A DNA stretch of 64,000 nucleotides. It comes from Capitulum mitella (Eukaryota > Arthropoda > Thecostraca > Pollicipedomorpha > Pollicipedidae). A model generated the notes under the pieces. It saw only the letters and a list, made by a program, of their open reading frames with translations. It searched no databases and was not told where the DNA came from. Location of the stretch: NCBI GenBank assembly GCA_030062745.1, contig CP099840.1:29577006-29641005 (forward strand), given 5' to 3'. A program made the translations under genes and the position numbers. This document shows positions 14,117-27,137 of this stretch, piece by piece; position 1 is the first letter of the stretch, and each line of letters starts with the position of its first letter.

Positions 14117-14867
14117 ATGCAGGACAGCTGGGTACATGTAGCATGAAATGGCCTGAATTTGCAACGAAAACAACATATTTTGGCAAAAAGTGACCCGCGA
14201 CCAACCTACGTAACAAGGTCAAACTAGGTCGTGACCTGGGCTTTGAATTTGACGTGTTACTGGTGTGGAATTTCAAGGCAAACTCAAAATTGGCATTTTT
14301 CTCCTCGTCTGCAATACATTGGTCACTGGAGCTAGATTTACATCAGAAACCGACGTTGTGGAAAGACCGGCGAATGGCGACGACTAGGCTCACTTGAAGC
14401 CACTCATGTTTTGTGCGACTTAATACTCGATTTTTTGTCATCCATGATGAGGATGAGAGATCGGAGTACTAACAGCATGAGAAGAGCATACGAGAGTCCG
14501 GAGTCTGGACCGGACTGGAGTCCTAACATTACCTGAAAAACGTGCAGTTGCGTACAATACTAAGCAAACGTGCACAGAAAATATAAGAAATACAAACAGT
14601 ACGATGAAGGTCCGGGGAAAAGCTGAAACGTTATTTCGGGTGAATCCCTTCGTTTGGATTTATTCCATTGGCCGTACGAACTACTGATCTCCCGGTGGAG
14701 TGCTTGATACGCTTCGAATGCATCACCGGCATGAAACATCTCCGAACGTGTCGCTGAGCTGCCGCCCGGGATATCGGCGTCAGATTTCATCGCTCCATCG
14801 CCGGGTCGGCAAAGCAGTTCGGATTCACCTGGTGCCAAGGTTGGCGGAGTGTCTGCCAGCTTGGTGA

Positions 14868-15320
14868 CAGCCCAGGTCGGATACAGGAGACACCGGACCC
14901 TTGGGTAGCCTGACTTACCAACATGGCGACGGCCGGACCAGGGCGCTGGCTGCACCGGATCCGCGTGAGGAGGCCCCGACGCGCCGAGACCCTGCCAGAA
15001 TGGCTGCCCAGGTCCTGATTCGGGGAACACCAGACCTCCACACGGAGGTAACGGGCTCTTGATCTTGCCAACACGGCGCCGACACAGGGTGCAAGGGACA
15101 CCGACCAGGCCAGGTTCAGGGTGCATAGGGACACCGGAGCTGCAGACGGAGCCCGCCTCGTTCTGACCCAGCCAACACGGCGGCAGCCCAGGCCGGGATA
15201 CAGGAGACACCGGATCCACGGACAGCGGCCACCCGTCACGCCGTGGCCCTGGCCGTGACGGATGGGGGCGGGACGGCGCCGGTGCCAGCTCCGCTGACAC
15301 GGTAACATCACCGCCGGCTC
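14868..15320. repeat. Diverged GC-rich tandem repeats
   Basis: Recurring phrases CAGGAGACACCGGA (14886, 15201), GGGACACCG and CCAACACGGCG (14917, 15070, 15173) are spaced about 100-155 bp apart. They keep a long minus-strand frame (14560-15525) open, which I regard as non-coding. Confidence 0.55.
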
Positions 15321-15402
15321 GTGTACCGAGGCGGCGCGGTGACGGAGGCCTGCCGGCCGTCTGTGTACTACTGCTGGCCGCTTTTAGTTGCCAACGTGGA
15401 GC

Positions 15403-15560
15403 GCAGGGGCGTAGGAAACAGGGGCGGGTGGGCAGCTGCTCCCAGCTTTGGACAACTTTTAACACTAACCTTTTGGCGGTGCATAGAAAGAAACGAGGTA
15501 AAAATCGCGCTTCACCGCCCCCCATCTCCGCAGAGGCTTCGACGCTACTGACTGCGCGTG
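15403..15560 (+). repeat. Interspersed repeat, copy 1 (GGGGCGTA end)
   Basis: Shares a stretch around GGTAAAAATCGCGCTT, followed by CCCCCCATCTCCGCAGAGG, with the inverted copy at 43130-43285. Starts GCAGGGGCGTAGGAAACAGG, so it belongs to the same broad class of MITE-like repeats. Confidence 0.6.
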
Positions 15561-17589
15561 GTCCTCGTCCGCCACTTTGTCCGTGCCACCAGCGGTTCGG
15601 ATCAAAGGCATGGACCCGTTGATTTCCGGCCGGTCCGAGACCACGTGACTATTGCTCAGGCGCATCGCCCATCAAAGGAAACAATTCGCGCTCCAAATGC
15701 CAAGAACTTTGACCCAGGGAGTCATGGTTGGCCGTCTGGGGAAACTGTTCCACACACCCAACCTCAGTTACGGTTCTGGCGGCGCCGCTCCGGCCTTGGC
15801 GGCCGGGCTGCGACTGAAACGGAACCGCAGAAACGCAGGCCATCTGTTAAGCGTGTGTTTTCTTTTTCACAAGGCTGCGCTGTTCAGCAGACGCATATCT
15901 CACCGTGTCAGACCGCGCCAAACCATGCCGAAGGTCTCCTTGCGCGAACTGCCCGGCTCAGTCGCATGTTTAAGATGCATCGTATGTGAATATTAGCCGG
16001 GCAGTTCCTCCACTTACAGGGATTTGGCGCAGCGTGCGCACGGAATTTCCGCATGGAATCTATTTTTACATAGCAGCGGCACTGTTTCGGGCGTCTTGAA
16101 TTTTTCTGACAAGGAATTTGTCGGAGAATGCAGTCCGCGCTTCATTGCAAATCATGACAAGACATCTGCAAAACAAGACAAAGGATCGTTCCGGAAGGCA
16201 ATAACTCAGTCGCCAGCATTACGAGCCTCCGTCCGCCACCACGAGATCCATGCCGTTCAGAGTCGGCCGATCGCTCCGCATCTAAAACATGGTTGCAGAA
16301 CAAACTGCAATGATTTCGACGGCTTCCCGGCCCCGCGCAATACACTCCGAGGCTCCGCCCCGCGAATTCCTGGCTCCGCCCCACGACCCAGCCTCTGTGA
16401 CTGTGACTGTGGCGGCGTTCCCGAGTCACTGTTTGGGCGGCTAAATCTCACGTCATCGGTATCATGCATAAATAGAACGATGTGGACTCCTCCGTAACGT
16501 TTTTACAGATATTCGTGCGGAAAACGGCATTGGTGGCATTCTCATCATCATGCCTTGAGTAACAAGACGTTCGTCAGCACAAACGAACGGTTTGTGACAT
16601 TTGCAAGGTATGAAACAATGCAGACTTCATGAAATTGTTTGCGAATGCGAAATTTCAATTGACGGGTACCACCCCGTGTCTGACAAGTGCTTTAACTAGG
16701 TTTTCTAGTGCCACACACTCCCACGATGTTGTGTAGTGCAATGAAACATTTCGAAATATCTTACAAAAGCTTTCATTTTAAGGCTTTCCGTCGTTGGGGA
16801 AAACATGTGATCTGAAGATGAAATGTGATTTATTCAAATTTTCATTCATAGAAGTAAACTAGGCCCGGTATTGTACTGGCAATCATTGTTCCTGATTATC
16901 GAAAACTTCAAAATCGATGAGTGTTGTGATGTTGCCGAACATTATAAGCTCTGCTTACTAGTGCAGTAGCCAGAGGGTCTCTTGGGCGGCATGTTGCGAC
17001 CCTGTGAAATGGAAGAGAACATGCATGACTTGTAAACCAGTATATGTTCGCAATAACAAAACTCCTTTTAACTGTCACCAATGCCGTGGATATCTCAAAA
17101 ATGTTAAAAATTACCCATTCCTGTCCTCATTTGATATCTTGACTACGCATGAAGGTTTTAAACCTACAAATCCGGAAACGTTTTCCGGGTCGCACATCTG
17201 GCAACCGCGCGACCCGCCTATGGACAATGAGCAATTTACAATTACCCAGGGAAAGACGGCGGAGCCAGGGAGCTTTCCCAGGACTAGGAAGATAATGGCG
17301 GTGCGTTTATAAGTTAACAGATATTTTGTGGGTGAGGAAGGACGTAATAAGTCACATTTTATAACATTTCAACTTGTTCGTCTGTAATTTATGAGCCACA
17401 GGGAGTGGATCTGGTTATCTGCCCAGAGTAGCATGGACTGGAGAGGATACATATATGCGGGAATTGGGCTCTGCTAGAATTCTGTTTTATTTATTACTGT
17501 CTTCATATATTTTGTCCACTTTGGTTAGATTTTATCGTGCATTAGAGAAACCTATAGGTCCCCTCCCCTCTCCGAATTTGTGCCTGGGT
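15561..17589. other. No gene recognised; one open frame with two CxxC pairs
   Basis: A plus-strand frame at 17004-17312 contains CMTCKPVYV and FNCHQCRGYL, two CxxC pairs like a zinc ribbon, but it lacks an ATG at its start and has no further domain. Other frames, including 16024-16497 plus (157 codons), show no motif. May be a degraded transposon zinc finger. Confidence 0.35.
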
Positions 17590-17825
17590 CCTGGCAGGGG
17601 CGTAACCAAGGGTCAGGGAGCCGCGGCTCCTTCCCTGGGGCTAGAAATTGAATGTTCCTTTACGCACCAAAAATGAAAATGAAGAAAAAATCCAGAACTC
17701 GAAAATAAAGTGGCCGAAATCGGGGTGTTTTATGTCTTGAAGGTGGTCAGGTTCGTCCCGACTCCCTCCTTGGTTATCCTGATATCCTGGTTCCTGGTTA
17801 CGATATCCTGGTTACGTCCTTGCGA
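17590..17825 (+). mobile_element. CGTAACC-type MITE copy
   Basis: Begins CAGGGGCGTAACCAAGG and ends near GGTTACGTCCTTG. It contains the internal stretch ACTCGAAAATAAAGTGGCCG shared with copies at 39395-39595 and 53592-53800. No long ORF of its own. Confidence 0.65.
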
Positions 17826-20476
17826 CCCGGTAGCTGATGGCTGGCTTCTGCTCCGCTGATAACGTCGTCAAAAGCTTCATCTGTAACAACAAAGCGAGAC
17901 CGCAACCGCATTTACGGAGCCAGAATTGGCAAAATCAGGCAGTTTCAGAGACTTGAAAGTGTTTCACATTCTACATTGTTCAGGACGACTTGTTTTACAT
18001 TACCTTTGGTACCTTCGATGCCTTTATCTCTCAAAGACATTGACCATCTCAGCGAAAAATCCTATGTTGTCATAATGTGGTAAAGCATCGTGTTTTCTTG
18101 CGGGCCAAATAGTGACGTGACTTCGTCACAACATAAAAGTGTAGAATCCGACGGATGACGTCCCATTGCCTTCTATGACGCCATGGCAACGTCATGAAGG
18201 CGTCGATACGATACTGTATCCACATTGTTTCATCGTCCTGAGGACGTCTGTATCGCACTTTGTCCACGTTGTTGCGACATCATACGGGCATGCTGTGACG
18301 CGTTATGGATGTTGTGACGACTTTGTGAGAATGTGGTTACGAAATCTTCTGTATGTCGTGACAGTGTTGTAGAATGTCGCATGTTTATGGAAGTTGAACG
18401 GACGTAATGAGCAGGTAGTGCACCGCCCTGATGCCTTATGGACGTCGTATCAACGTCGTGTCAAGGCCAAAGTTCTCTGACAGAAAAGTTCAATGGTGGC
18501 CTTTTTCAGCTTGTCCCACCATAGGACTTATCTGTTGAAGCATGAAGCATGAAAGACGAACGTATCACAACGTAAAGCAAATGGTACGCACTTCTTTGCG
18601 CATTTTATTGTTGGTTTAATGGGCTGTGAGAGGTATGTGAAGAAAATTTCAATAAACGTCGGGACTCATTTTTATCATCAGCCGGTGCAATGCCGACCGG
18701 TGGCCTTTATGGCCTATTGCTCACAACATTGACCAATGTTGGGTTTTTTGTCGGGTCCGGTTTTTCTGTCTCACCATTCCCGGACTTTCGAGAGCTGCTC
18801 TAAGAATTTTCTTCGCATGTTGTGACAAAATTTAAAAAAATTACCTCTTCCAGAGGCGGTTTCAGGACGCGTTTTCGGGAGGCATGTTTGAGAAACATCG
18901 CGCGTTTTGGAGACCACGCACTTCGACGTGGTCATGTGCAATTTTGATCTCCTTTAGAATGTCGCGGACAGTTTAAGTGATTTAAATGTTTGTAATCTGC
19001 ACACTTTCAAGCATTTTTAGGAAAAACGTTGGTCAATGGTAGATCTAAGGCCATGCAAAAGGGATATTTATATTTTCTTATTCCTGAAAATGTATGATTT
19101 ATTGCACGAATAAAACAAAGTTAACGTGTGATATCAACATTTCTATCCTAATTTCATATACATTTTACCTATATGTCTTGTCAGGGGCGTACCCAGGCAT
19201 GAGTTTTAGGGCGCACATCAATGGGCCTAATGGGCATCTGGATCCATGTGATCGGTTTTGTTAGTTCCACATATATTGCGATCAAATGCCATATATTTCA
19301 ATGAAGATAAGATCAGAGGTAGCGCCAGGACAATGTGAAAGATGGTGTTTTATTTTTTCTTATTCCTGAGAAGTTATGACTCAGTTTGCCATGTGGAAAG
19401 TTACGTCACTTTTCTGGTGACTGTTTCCTCCTATAGGCATTTGTCATATGTATACAATATGATACGTGAAAGATAAAGGAATATTCTCAGAACGCAAATA
19501 AACTTGTCAGACTCAGTATATATTGCAGAATGAATTAGCATTGCCTCAAAATCGTATATACCTTTTTACGTGCCCTGGATACTGTCATGAGCTTTGAAAA
19601 TCGGCCTCTTCCTAACATATATGATAGGTCTGTCAATTTCAGGTAGAATGATTTGGATTGAAACAGAATCGGTCATAGAATGTGATCAGGAAGCTCGCAT
19701 AAGTAAGCTCCTATTTATATCGTCATTTCGACCCCTTACCCCTTTTCAAAATTTTCATAATTCTTTTTTAAGAATGTAGATCTCAGTACGGGCTACTGAA
19801 CACCCTTTTCCGCTAGGAAGTCGAACCAGTAGTTTTCGAGATCGCAGGGGAGGGGGCCGAATCTGCCTCCCTCAGTACGGAATCGTATCTGGCGAGCAGG
19901 AGCACGGAATAAGGTCAAAGATGCATGTTAACCCTTGCAGTCACATGAGCTTTTTTTTTTAACCCCTAATAACTGGGTTGATTACGTTGGAATGTTGGAT
20001 TGCTGATTCTCAATCCTTTTTACGTATTTTCCGAAAATAAGAAGTCGAACACTGTGACAGGACAGTAGCCTGCCTCGACAACCTCTTTCGAGCATGCAAA
20101 AAAAGGGTGGCAACGTCAAATCATCCACGAACGTTTAATGTTCATTGTACCTCTTAGAATGGGTTTCACCCATGGTTAAAAACCCCCCCCTTTGGTTTCT
20201 TTTTTATGTCAAGGCCATCTTGGGTCATAGAACATACACTGCAATCGCTGACCTTTTTTACCTTCCCACGACCCCTGACGGTCCTGAAGTAACCAGAGGC
20301 ACTGATTTGCATAGGAACATGGTACATAGTACCTAGCGCTTGGTAGTTTCAGTCGCTCCTGCATTGACTATTCGATAGTGATCATGCATGCATTAATACC
20401 AGTGGTCCGCCCGGAGTTTTACAGTGCAATTTGTTAAAATCACGGTGGATTGTTGGATTCGTCTAGACAACAACGA
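17826..20476. other. No gene recognised
   Basis: AT-rich sequence with many scattered GACGTC/TGTGACG phrases at 18150-18480 and little else. No exon-like open frame. Confidence 0.55.
19181..19345 (+). repeat. Probable CAGGGGCGTACCCAGG-ended repeat
   Basis: Starts CAGGGGCGTACCCAGGCATG after TTGT. The terminus matches the MITE class in this window. The right boundary is not defined. Confidence 0.35.
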
Positions 20477-20516
20477 CAACGGCATGCTAAACGAAGCCGC
20501 GCTTAGCATGCCGTTG
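20477..20516. other. Perfect 14-bp hairpin
   Basis: CAACGGCATGCTAA (20477-20490) and its exact reverse complement (20503-20516) flank a 12-nt loop. Could be a palindromic binding site or a structured RNA; no flanking gene supports either. Confidence 0.6.
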
Positions 20517-22960
20517 CAGAAACAAAATGTCAGGACAAGCCCGGAACATTTCCGTATGCATCCCGTTTCTTCCCTGGCGTTGCCGTCCTTTTTCCTTTTA
20601 TTTCTGTGCCACTGAGTGTCATTGTTTTTTTGTCAGGCTGCTGGTAATACCCTAAAGGTAAAAAGGTTTTGAGTGTTTGCTAGCCGTGGGCTGCAGTTAG
20701 ATGAAAAAGGTCGGATACGCTATATTTTCTTAGCAGCACTTTCGTCATTGACTTACACCGTTCGAATAATTCACATTCTGATGAATCAGCATTCCACAAA
20801 TCAACATTCGACTAAATGACATTCAGGAATTCCGACTTACTCACATTACAGTTCATTCGCATTCGACAACCAAACTTTCCACTAATCAGCATTCATCAAT
20901 TTGACATGTCGAGAAAACACGTCCATTCGCCACTCAATTTTTTGACGATTCGTTTTTTATATCTCTGCAAAAGCACTTGAGCATTTCAGATTAGACGAAA
21001 CGGCATTCGAATAAGATCCTTTCGGCTATTCATCACGTAACCATTTCACTGCAGATTGCCTGTCGACATACCTTCGGTGGCTTCAGCCAAACTTCCGAGT
21101 CGAAGGGCTTTGTTGGCGGCATTCGCCACCACGGTGCAGTGTAGGGTACTGTCGAAAGCGTGTGCGGCAGAAGCGAAGGGATCTAAGCACAAAATGCGAT
21201 AGAAATCGTTGGCGGAATAGTCCTGAACAGTTTGGCTAAAGCCTAGGGATAGTATGCCAGCAAGCAATCTGCAGTCAAAGAAAAACAAGTAGAATTATTT
21301 GCTAGGAAATGGTCGGTTTAACCCTATTGCTATGTAAACATTAAATGTTGGATATCCGTAAATGTCCCTGGAAGCTGTCCGCTAACACGCAGCACAATGC
21401 AGTTTTCAATGAAAAAAGGCCCCAAACAGCAGTGACTTGAATGAGTTGGGCTGCGCTGGTGAGCAAGATTCAAACGATTTAGCTGGAGTTCTGCAACCAC
21501 ACTGCAGTCTACCCTGGGTCGTCTTAAAGAGAAACGCATTACAATGTCAGGCATATGTAAAATCGCTAACAGCTATTTCCCCGACTCGGCTACCCGCTGA
21601 ACTCATTGGTATCAAACAGAACCTTGAAATAAAGTTGTCTCTGGACTTTGCAACTCCGACTTTGATAAACGCCAACTGGCAGCAGTGGCGGCTCGTCATT
21701 AGGAGCAACTGAGGCAGTTCCTCATCAGAAATATCGGGAAATGTGGAATTAAAATCGTACCTAACCTGTGTGTAATAACATTTTCGATAGAGCTGAACGC
21801 ATGAATAAACTGAACCAATGCGTCCATTTTGCTCCGCATTCATCAACATAGCAGGCAACATGCCCGCAAAAACGTCCTACGCCGCGCCGCATCCCCACCC
21901 TGCTGCCCCCGTAAAGATACGGTGCAAGGTGGCATAGAGGCAGTCAGCTCACCCACCTCAGCCAACGCTGGAATCCTATGTAATACAGCGCCCCTGGTGA
22001 ACGTCCGCGAGATTGCACGTCAGACGCCGCCAACGCAGGTGACAGAGCCCCGGTGAGGCGAGAAGTAGTACTGCCTCTGGCCGCCACCGCCGTCGCGGCG
22101 CCACCGTCGGACTCACCGACGAAGGATGCCCGACTGGGCGAACTTGCATCAGTGGCGGAGAAAGGAGTATGTCTGTAGGGTAACTATTGATAAAAATATT
22201 ATATATTAATGTTTCGTATTAATTTAAAATGTGAGATAAACGTTTTGGAACTGTGCAAAACATGATTCATTGATATGACTACATGGCCCCAGAAGTGACG
22301 ATCATTCATCCGCCCTTCGAAATGGAGAGAACTTTCGGCCTGGGGCGCTGCACGCGAACATATTCTGATCATTTTCGTTGTGCGGACTCGATTGGATGCC
22401 CAGTTTACTATTATTTTTTTGCAGATACGGATAAAACATCGACAGTGATGAGTCATGTAACATTTCGTTTCTTGTGTACACTTCGATCCGAACATCGTCG
22501 GATTTCATTCACGATTTAAACGTTAGACAACGAATGTGTGAAATACAGCCGTATATAAGAACGCTTGGTGATACACTTGCGCTGTGCCTCAGGTGTTTGT
22601 GAGACCACTAGCCTGCACTGACTGGCAAACAGAGGCAATTACTTCATACAGCGACAGAGATGCATGAAAAACACTGACAAACAGCGGGACTATTCCCTCA
22701 CTCCCACCCCAATCCCCTGTCGTTCCTATGCTTATGGCTTGAAATATATCAGTGGGCTGGCTGCGAGCGTACATGCGATATGTCGGACTGTCCACCACAT
22801 TTTGGCACATGCATCAAAGCCCCCACTTTGCGAGAATACTGGAGTCCGATCGGGTTGCAGCTTTATCATTCCAGATTAGGCCTGTTCTAAATTTCTGCCC
22901 AGCACGCCCAGCAAAATGCCCAGCATTTCTCACGACATTTTCCTGTATTACAGATGTGGC
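20517..22960. other. No gene recognised
   Basis: A weak array of AATCAGCATTC-like phrases at 20760-20910; the rest is unremarkable. No supported exon. Confidence 0.5.
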
Positions 22961-23560
22961 GGAAATGTCCCGTCCGGCAGGCCTGGAACGTACTGCCGGG
23001 ACGTCCGCTGCTGGGACGTCCGCTGCTGGGACCGTCCGCTGCGGGGCCGCCCACTGCCAGGTGCCATCCCCTGGGGGAGACCGTCCGCTGGGGGGCTGTT
23101 GGCTGAGAAGGGAGGGCCGTCCGCTAGGAGGGGAGGCCATCCGCTGTGAAGGCTGTTCGCTGAGGAGGCCGTCCGCTAGGGGGAGGGGCGTCCTCTGCAG
23201 GGCCGCCCGCTGCCAGAGGCAGCCTCCACCGGCGGCAGCGGACGGCCCTCCTGCGGTGGATACAGCCACGCCCAACAGTTCGCCGAGGCGCGGAGACGAC
23301 GCGTCGGCGGCGACGGCCGCGCTGTCGCCGGCCGTTGTCTTTGGCCGGGCGGCGGCGGAGCGGCGCCAGCGGCCGCCGCGCCGGCACAATTTACCGGTCA
23401 CCTGGCGAGTGCGGAGTCGTGTTGTCCGGCGCGGCGCCGACCGGGCGCGACTGCCGGCCGCAGGCCGACGGCCGTCGAGGGCGCCGCCGTCGGACGCCCC
23501 CGGCCGCCCACTGCCCGGCCGGCCGGCTGGCAGCCGCCGGCCGCTGACACCCATCCGTCT
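22961..23560. repeat. CpG-dense block starting with a CCGTCCGCTG tandem repeat
   Basis: 22975-23215 holds degenerate repeats of (G)CCGTCCGCTG/GGGACGTCCGCTGCT. 23216-23560 is extremely CpG-rich. Overlapping long frames on both strands (22752-23702 plus, 22814-23638 minus) reflect composition. Confidence 0.55.
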
Positions 23561-23835
23561 GTCTGGCTGGCGGGCAACTGCTGGCTGTCCGCCCGCCGGG
23601 CTGTCTGTCTGTCTTCTCACTGGCTGTCTGGCAGACACAGGCTTTATCCGATGGCCCGTCGTCTGTCTGGCGCACCGGCTTGCAGTCGGGCTGCCTGTCT
23701 GACGATCTTTTCGACCCTAGCTTTCCAGCTACGGCCTTCTTCTAAATCGCTGTATAGATCTCTCATACGTCTCATCATCTCACCATTTCACACGCCCAGG
23801 TGTTTGACGGTCACCGGCTGCTGTCTGTCAGTCTG
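23555..23835. repeat. CTGTCTG-rich stretch
   Basis: Many CTGTCTG and GTCTGGCTGG phrases in loose tandem, most dense at 23555-23705. Confidence 0.5.
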
Positions 23836-24689
23836 GTTGCCGGCGGCAAGGTAAGTGCGAAAAAAGACCCACTGCTCTGCAGGGAAATTCACTATATTGC
23901 TCTTTGCATTGCGACCTGTCGCACCGGATGCCGCGCCCTAGCTGTCGCTGTTTATGCAGGTGGCGTGCAAACGGCATCCGTGGCAGCCTGGCCAAATAGG
24001 CCCTGTTCGCATATTGATGACTTGATATGTGGGCTAGAGCTCTTTGGCCGACAAGTTTGAGTCATTTTAGAGCTATGGGATGACGGAAGGAGGTTCGAAT
24101 GACAGTTTATTTGCACCAGGGTTTTTGGTGACGTAATTCGGTTTTAACGAGGATGGCTGGTTAATGTCAGAGGTTGAGGAAAGCTGTGCCTACGCCCATT
24201 CGTAACAAGACAACATCATAACGCAGTACAATGATAATGTAACGTGGTTAAGGCACTTTTTCTCGGAAATGATGTCTTAGAGTGGAAACCGAATGCTATG
24301 AAAAAGTGAGATCTATCAAGTATAGCTTGAAAATCCTCATTAACATTAACAGTTTTCGTATGTATTTTGCAGCAAGCAACACAAACTGAAGCATGCTGCC
24401 ATCCAAATTTACACGTCATCGTTCGGCCAAGCTATCTGACCAAGACATCAGGAATGTCTGAAACATCCAGTGTTCGCCCGAGAAATAAAACCCACCACCG
24501 GACGCACGTCTCATCAGCCTCTCGAAAACGAGGAAACGTATGAGCAGCACCCTGATTGGACTTTGCCATTTTACAAGACCACAAAACCCCCGGCTCGAGA
24601 CCCCTGGCCAATTTCCTGGCTCAGCACGCCCGGGAAATGGTCAGGATGGAACGCCATGTAGTCTGCGGCAGTTCAGGTCGGACGATGTG

Positions 24690-25565
24690 TGGTCCAGTTT
24701 CATGGCTATCTCGGCAGTTCAGGTCGGTCGCCGTGTGGTCCTATTTCACGGTTATCCCGGCAGTTCAGATCGGTCGCCGCGTGGTCCTATTACACGGCTA
24801 TCCCGGCAGTTCAGATCGGTCGCCGTGTGGTCTAGTCTCATGGCTATCCCGGCAGTTCAGATCGGTCGCCGTGTGGTCCTATTTCACGGCTATCCCGGCA
24901 GTTCAGATCGGTCGCCGTGTGGTCTAGTCTCATGGTTATCCCGACAGTTCAGATCGGTCGCCGTGTGGTCCTATTTCACGGCTATCCCGGCAGTTCAGAT
25001 CGGTCGCCGTGTGGTCCTATTTCACGGCTATCCCGGCAGTTCAGATCGGTCGCCGTGTGGTCTAGTCTCATGGCTATCCCGACAGTTCAGATCGGTCGCC
25101 GTGTGGTCCTATTTTACGGCTATCCCGGCAGTTCAGATCGGTCGCCGTGTGGTCTAGTCTCATGGCTATCCCGACAGTTCAGATCGGTCGCCGTGTGGTC
25201 CTATTTCACGGCTATCCCGGCAGTTCAGATCGGTCGCCGTGTGGTCCTATTTCACGGCTATCCCGGCAGTTCAGGTCGGGCGCCGTGTGGTCTAGCCTCA
25301 TGGCTATCCCGACAGTTCAGATCGGTCGCCGTGTGGTCCTATTTCACGGCCATCCCGGCAGTTCAGGTCGGGCGCCGTGTGGTCTAATCTCATGGCTATC
25401 CCGACAGTTCAGATCGGTCGCCGTGTAGTCCTATTTCACGGCCATCCCGGCAGTTCAGGTCGGGCACCGTGTGGTCTAATCTCATGGTTATCCCGGCAAT
25501 TCAGGTCGGGCGCCGTGTGGTCTAGTCTCATGGCTATCCCGATATCCAGTTCAGGTCGGTCGCCG
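24690..25565. repeat. 46-bp minisatellite with higher-order structure
   Basis: About 19 head-to-tail 46-bp units share TATCCCGGCAGTTCAGATCG and CGCCGTGTGGTC. They fall into two subtypes by their ends: A (CTATTTCACGGC) and B (TAGTCTCATGGC). The order from 24730 is AABAB, AABAB, AABAB, ABB, a 230-bp higher-order unit repeated three times. Since 46 is not a multiple of 3 and the unit lacks plus-strand stops, all three plus frames stay open, giving spurious ORFs. Confidence 0.92.
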
Positions 25566-26990
25566 TGTGCTGCGACCTAGCCGCGACTCCGGCAGCTCAC
25601 GTCGGCCGCCGTTTGGTCTCGCCGCGGCTCCAGCGGCTCACAGCGGCCCGCGGCTGACTGGCATGGATTTTATACACGCTCGGCGCAACAGGGCTCCTGA
25701 CTTAGTGACCGCCCGTCTGGCCGTCTCGCCGCGGTTGACGACAGGCGCCCGATCTGCGCAAAAAGGATCCTCTCTATCCCGTTCAGACTGTTCTCTGACG
25801 CGGCAGCGCTGATTTCCGCTTTGAAGTATAAACGGCACACCATTAGAGCTCCACTTTAGCCGGGAAGAATGGCCGTGGCTTTCAAGGATCAGGCTTTCAT
25901 GTTCGTGCCAATGGCTTACCCAGCGCTCGTCGAGAAGATCCATATTTTCGCCGGCCCAGTTTTGAGTGGAGTTCGGATTTTCACCGGGATTCATTAAAAA
26001 AACAACGCCCAGTTTGTTTACCAGTTTTTCATCTTTCGTGGAGATGAAGCGCCGGCAGACGTTTGGCGGCCATTGCGTCCTCAAACAATATAAATTCCTG
26101 ACCAGTACGCGGAGATTCCTAAAATTGCTGTTGGATCAGAAAGGACTTATTTTTTTACGGCGTATGACTTGGACCTAACGTTAAAATCATTGAAAACAAA
26201 ACATAACAAGATCTTCAACCATACCAACACCAGTATCTTGATCGCAATTATACTTCATCGGATGAGCAACAGTCAGTGACGGAGGTCCATAGTTCATCAT
26301 GGGAGGGGGAATGGAAATTTCGAGGCCCCTCGATCTTGAGAGGCCCCCTTTCCTATGAAGAGCCCCTCATCCCCAAAAAGATCACGTTGCATGAAAACTC
26401 CCGTCGTGAGGTCACTCAATAGGAGTCCTTTTTCGGCCGATCGGACGGGGTAAGTCGACGATCCACAACCGTAGGTTGTGCGGACTCTGGTACTCAACCG
26501 CCAAGCTCACATAACCTGAACGACGGACTACGCAAACGCTGATTTCACTGTCATTGGTAGCTTATTGCGTGTTAGATGCATAATAAGCATGCAAGCACGA
26601 GGACGTATCGTTTCAAAATGTCATTACCATCAGTGTACTTTCCAAAATTCAAAGCTATCTCAAAGACGCAGCGCTCGCCGACCAGCTCTGCGCACAAACA
26701 GCCTGCCTCTGCCGTCCATGCATGTCGCTCAGCGCACCAATTGGGAGTCTACTGTCGCTGTGCACGTCACCTCCACTTTCCAAGCAAAACGGTGCGCACG
26801 CCTCAGCAGGTGCGGCACAGCTCGGTCCCACCGTGAACTCCTGACGGCTACAGACAGACGGCTGGTCGGAAGCCAACGCAACTGGCGCGGTGGGAACGGA
26901 ATCCAAGTCAGATTATCGTACTGACGGGACGTCATACAAAAATTAAGATGCCCTTGCGTCAACTCAGCACACGACACAGTGGTAAAGGTG
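25566..26990. other. No gene recognised
   Basis: Degenerate repeat tail to about 25660, then ordinary sequence. The minus-strand frame 25638-26084 (148 codons) has no recognisable domain. 26300-26375 has a small GGCCCCTC inverted pattern. Confidence 0.5.
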
Positions 26991-26994
26991 GACT

Positions 26995-27137
26995 AGATTA
27001 GACATTAGACAGGTGGACTATTAGACTATTAGACTAAAGACTATTAGACATTAGACTAAAGGCAGACTATTAGACATTAGATATTAGACTATTAGACTAT
27101 TAGATATTAGACATTAGTCAAGCGGTCGATTAGACCA
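26995..27137. repeat. ATTAGAC short tandem repeat
   Basis: Many copies of ATTAGAC/ACTATTAGACT in irregular 7-10-bp steps. Confidence 0.9.

Noticed and set aside
14560..15525. 321-codon minus-strand frame, the longest but one in the window
   Set aside because: Runs through diverged GC-rich tandem repeats; low-complexity Pro/Gly/Arg-rich peptide with no motif, and the overlapping frame 14787-15311 is also open.
22752..23702. 316-codon plus and 274-codon minus frames
   Set aside because: Both strands are open because of CpG-rich composition; sequence is low complexity with repeated CCGTCCGCTG.
24540..25580. 205- and 156-codon plus-strand frames with repeated RQFRSVAVWS / VQIGRRVV peptides
   Set aside because: The 46-bp repeat has no plus-strand stops, so all three plus frames are open and cycle through the same peptides; no sign of selection on one frame.
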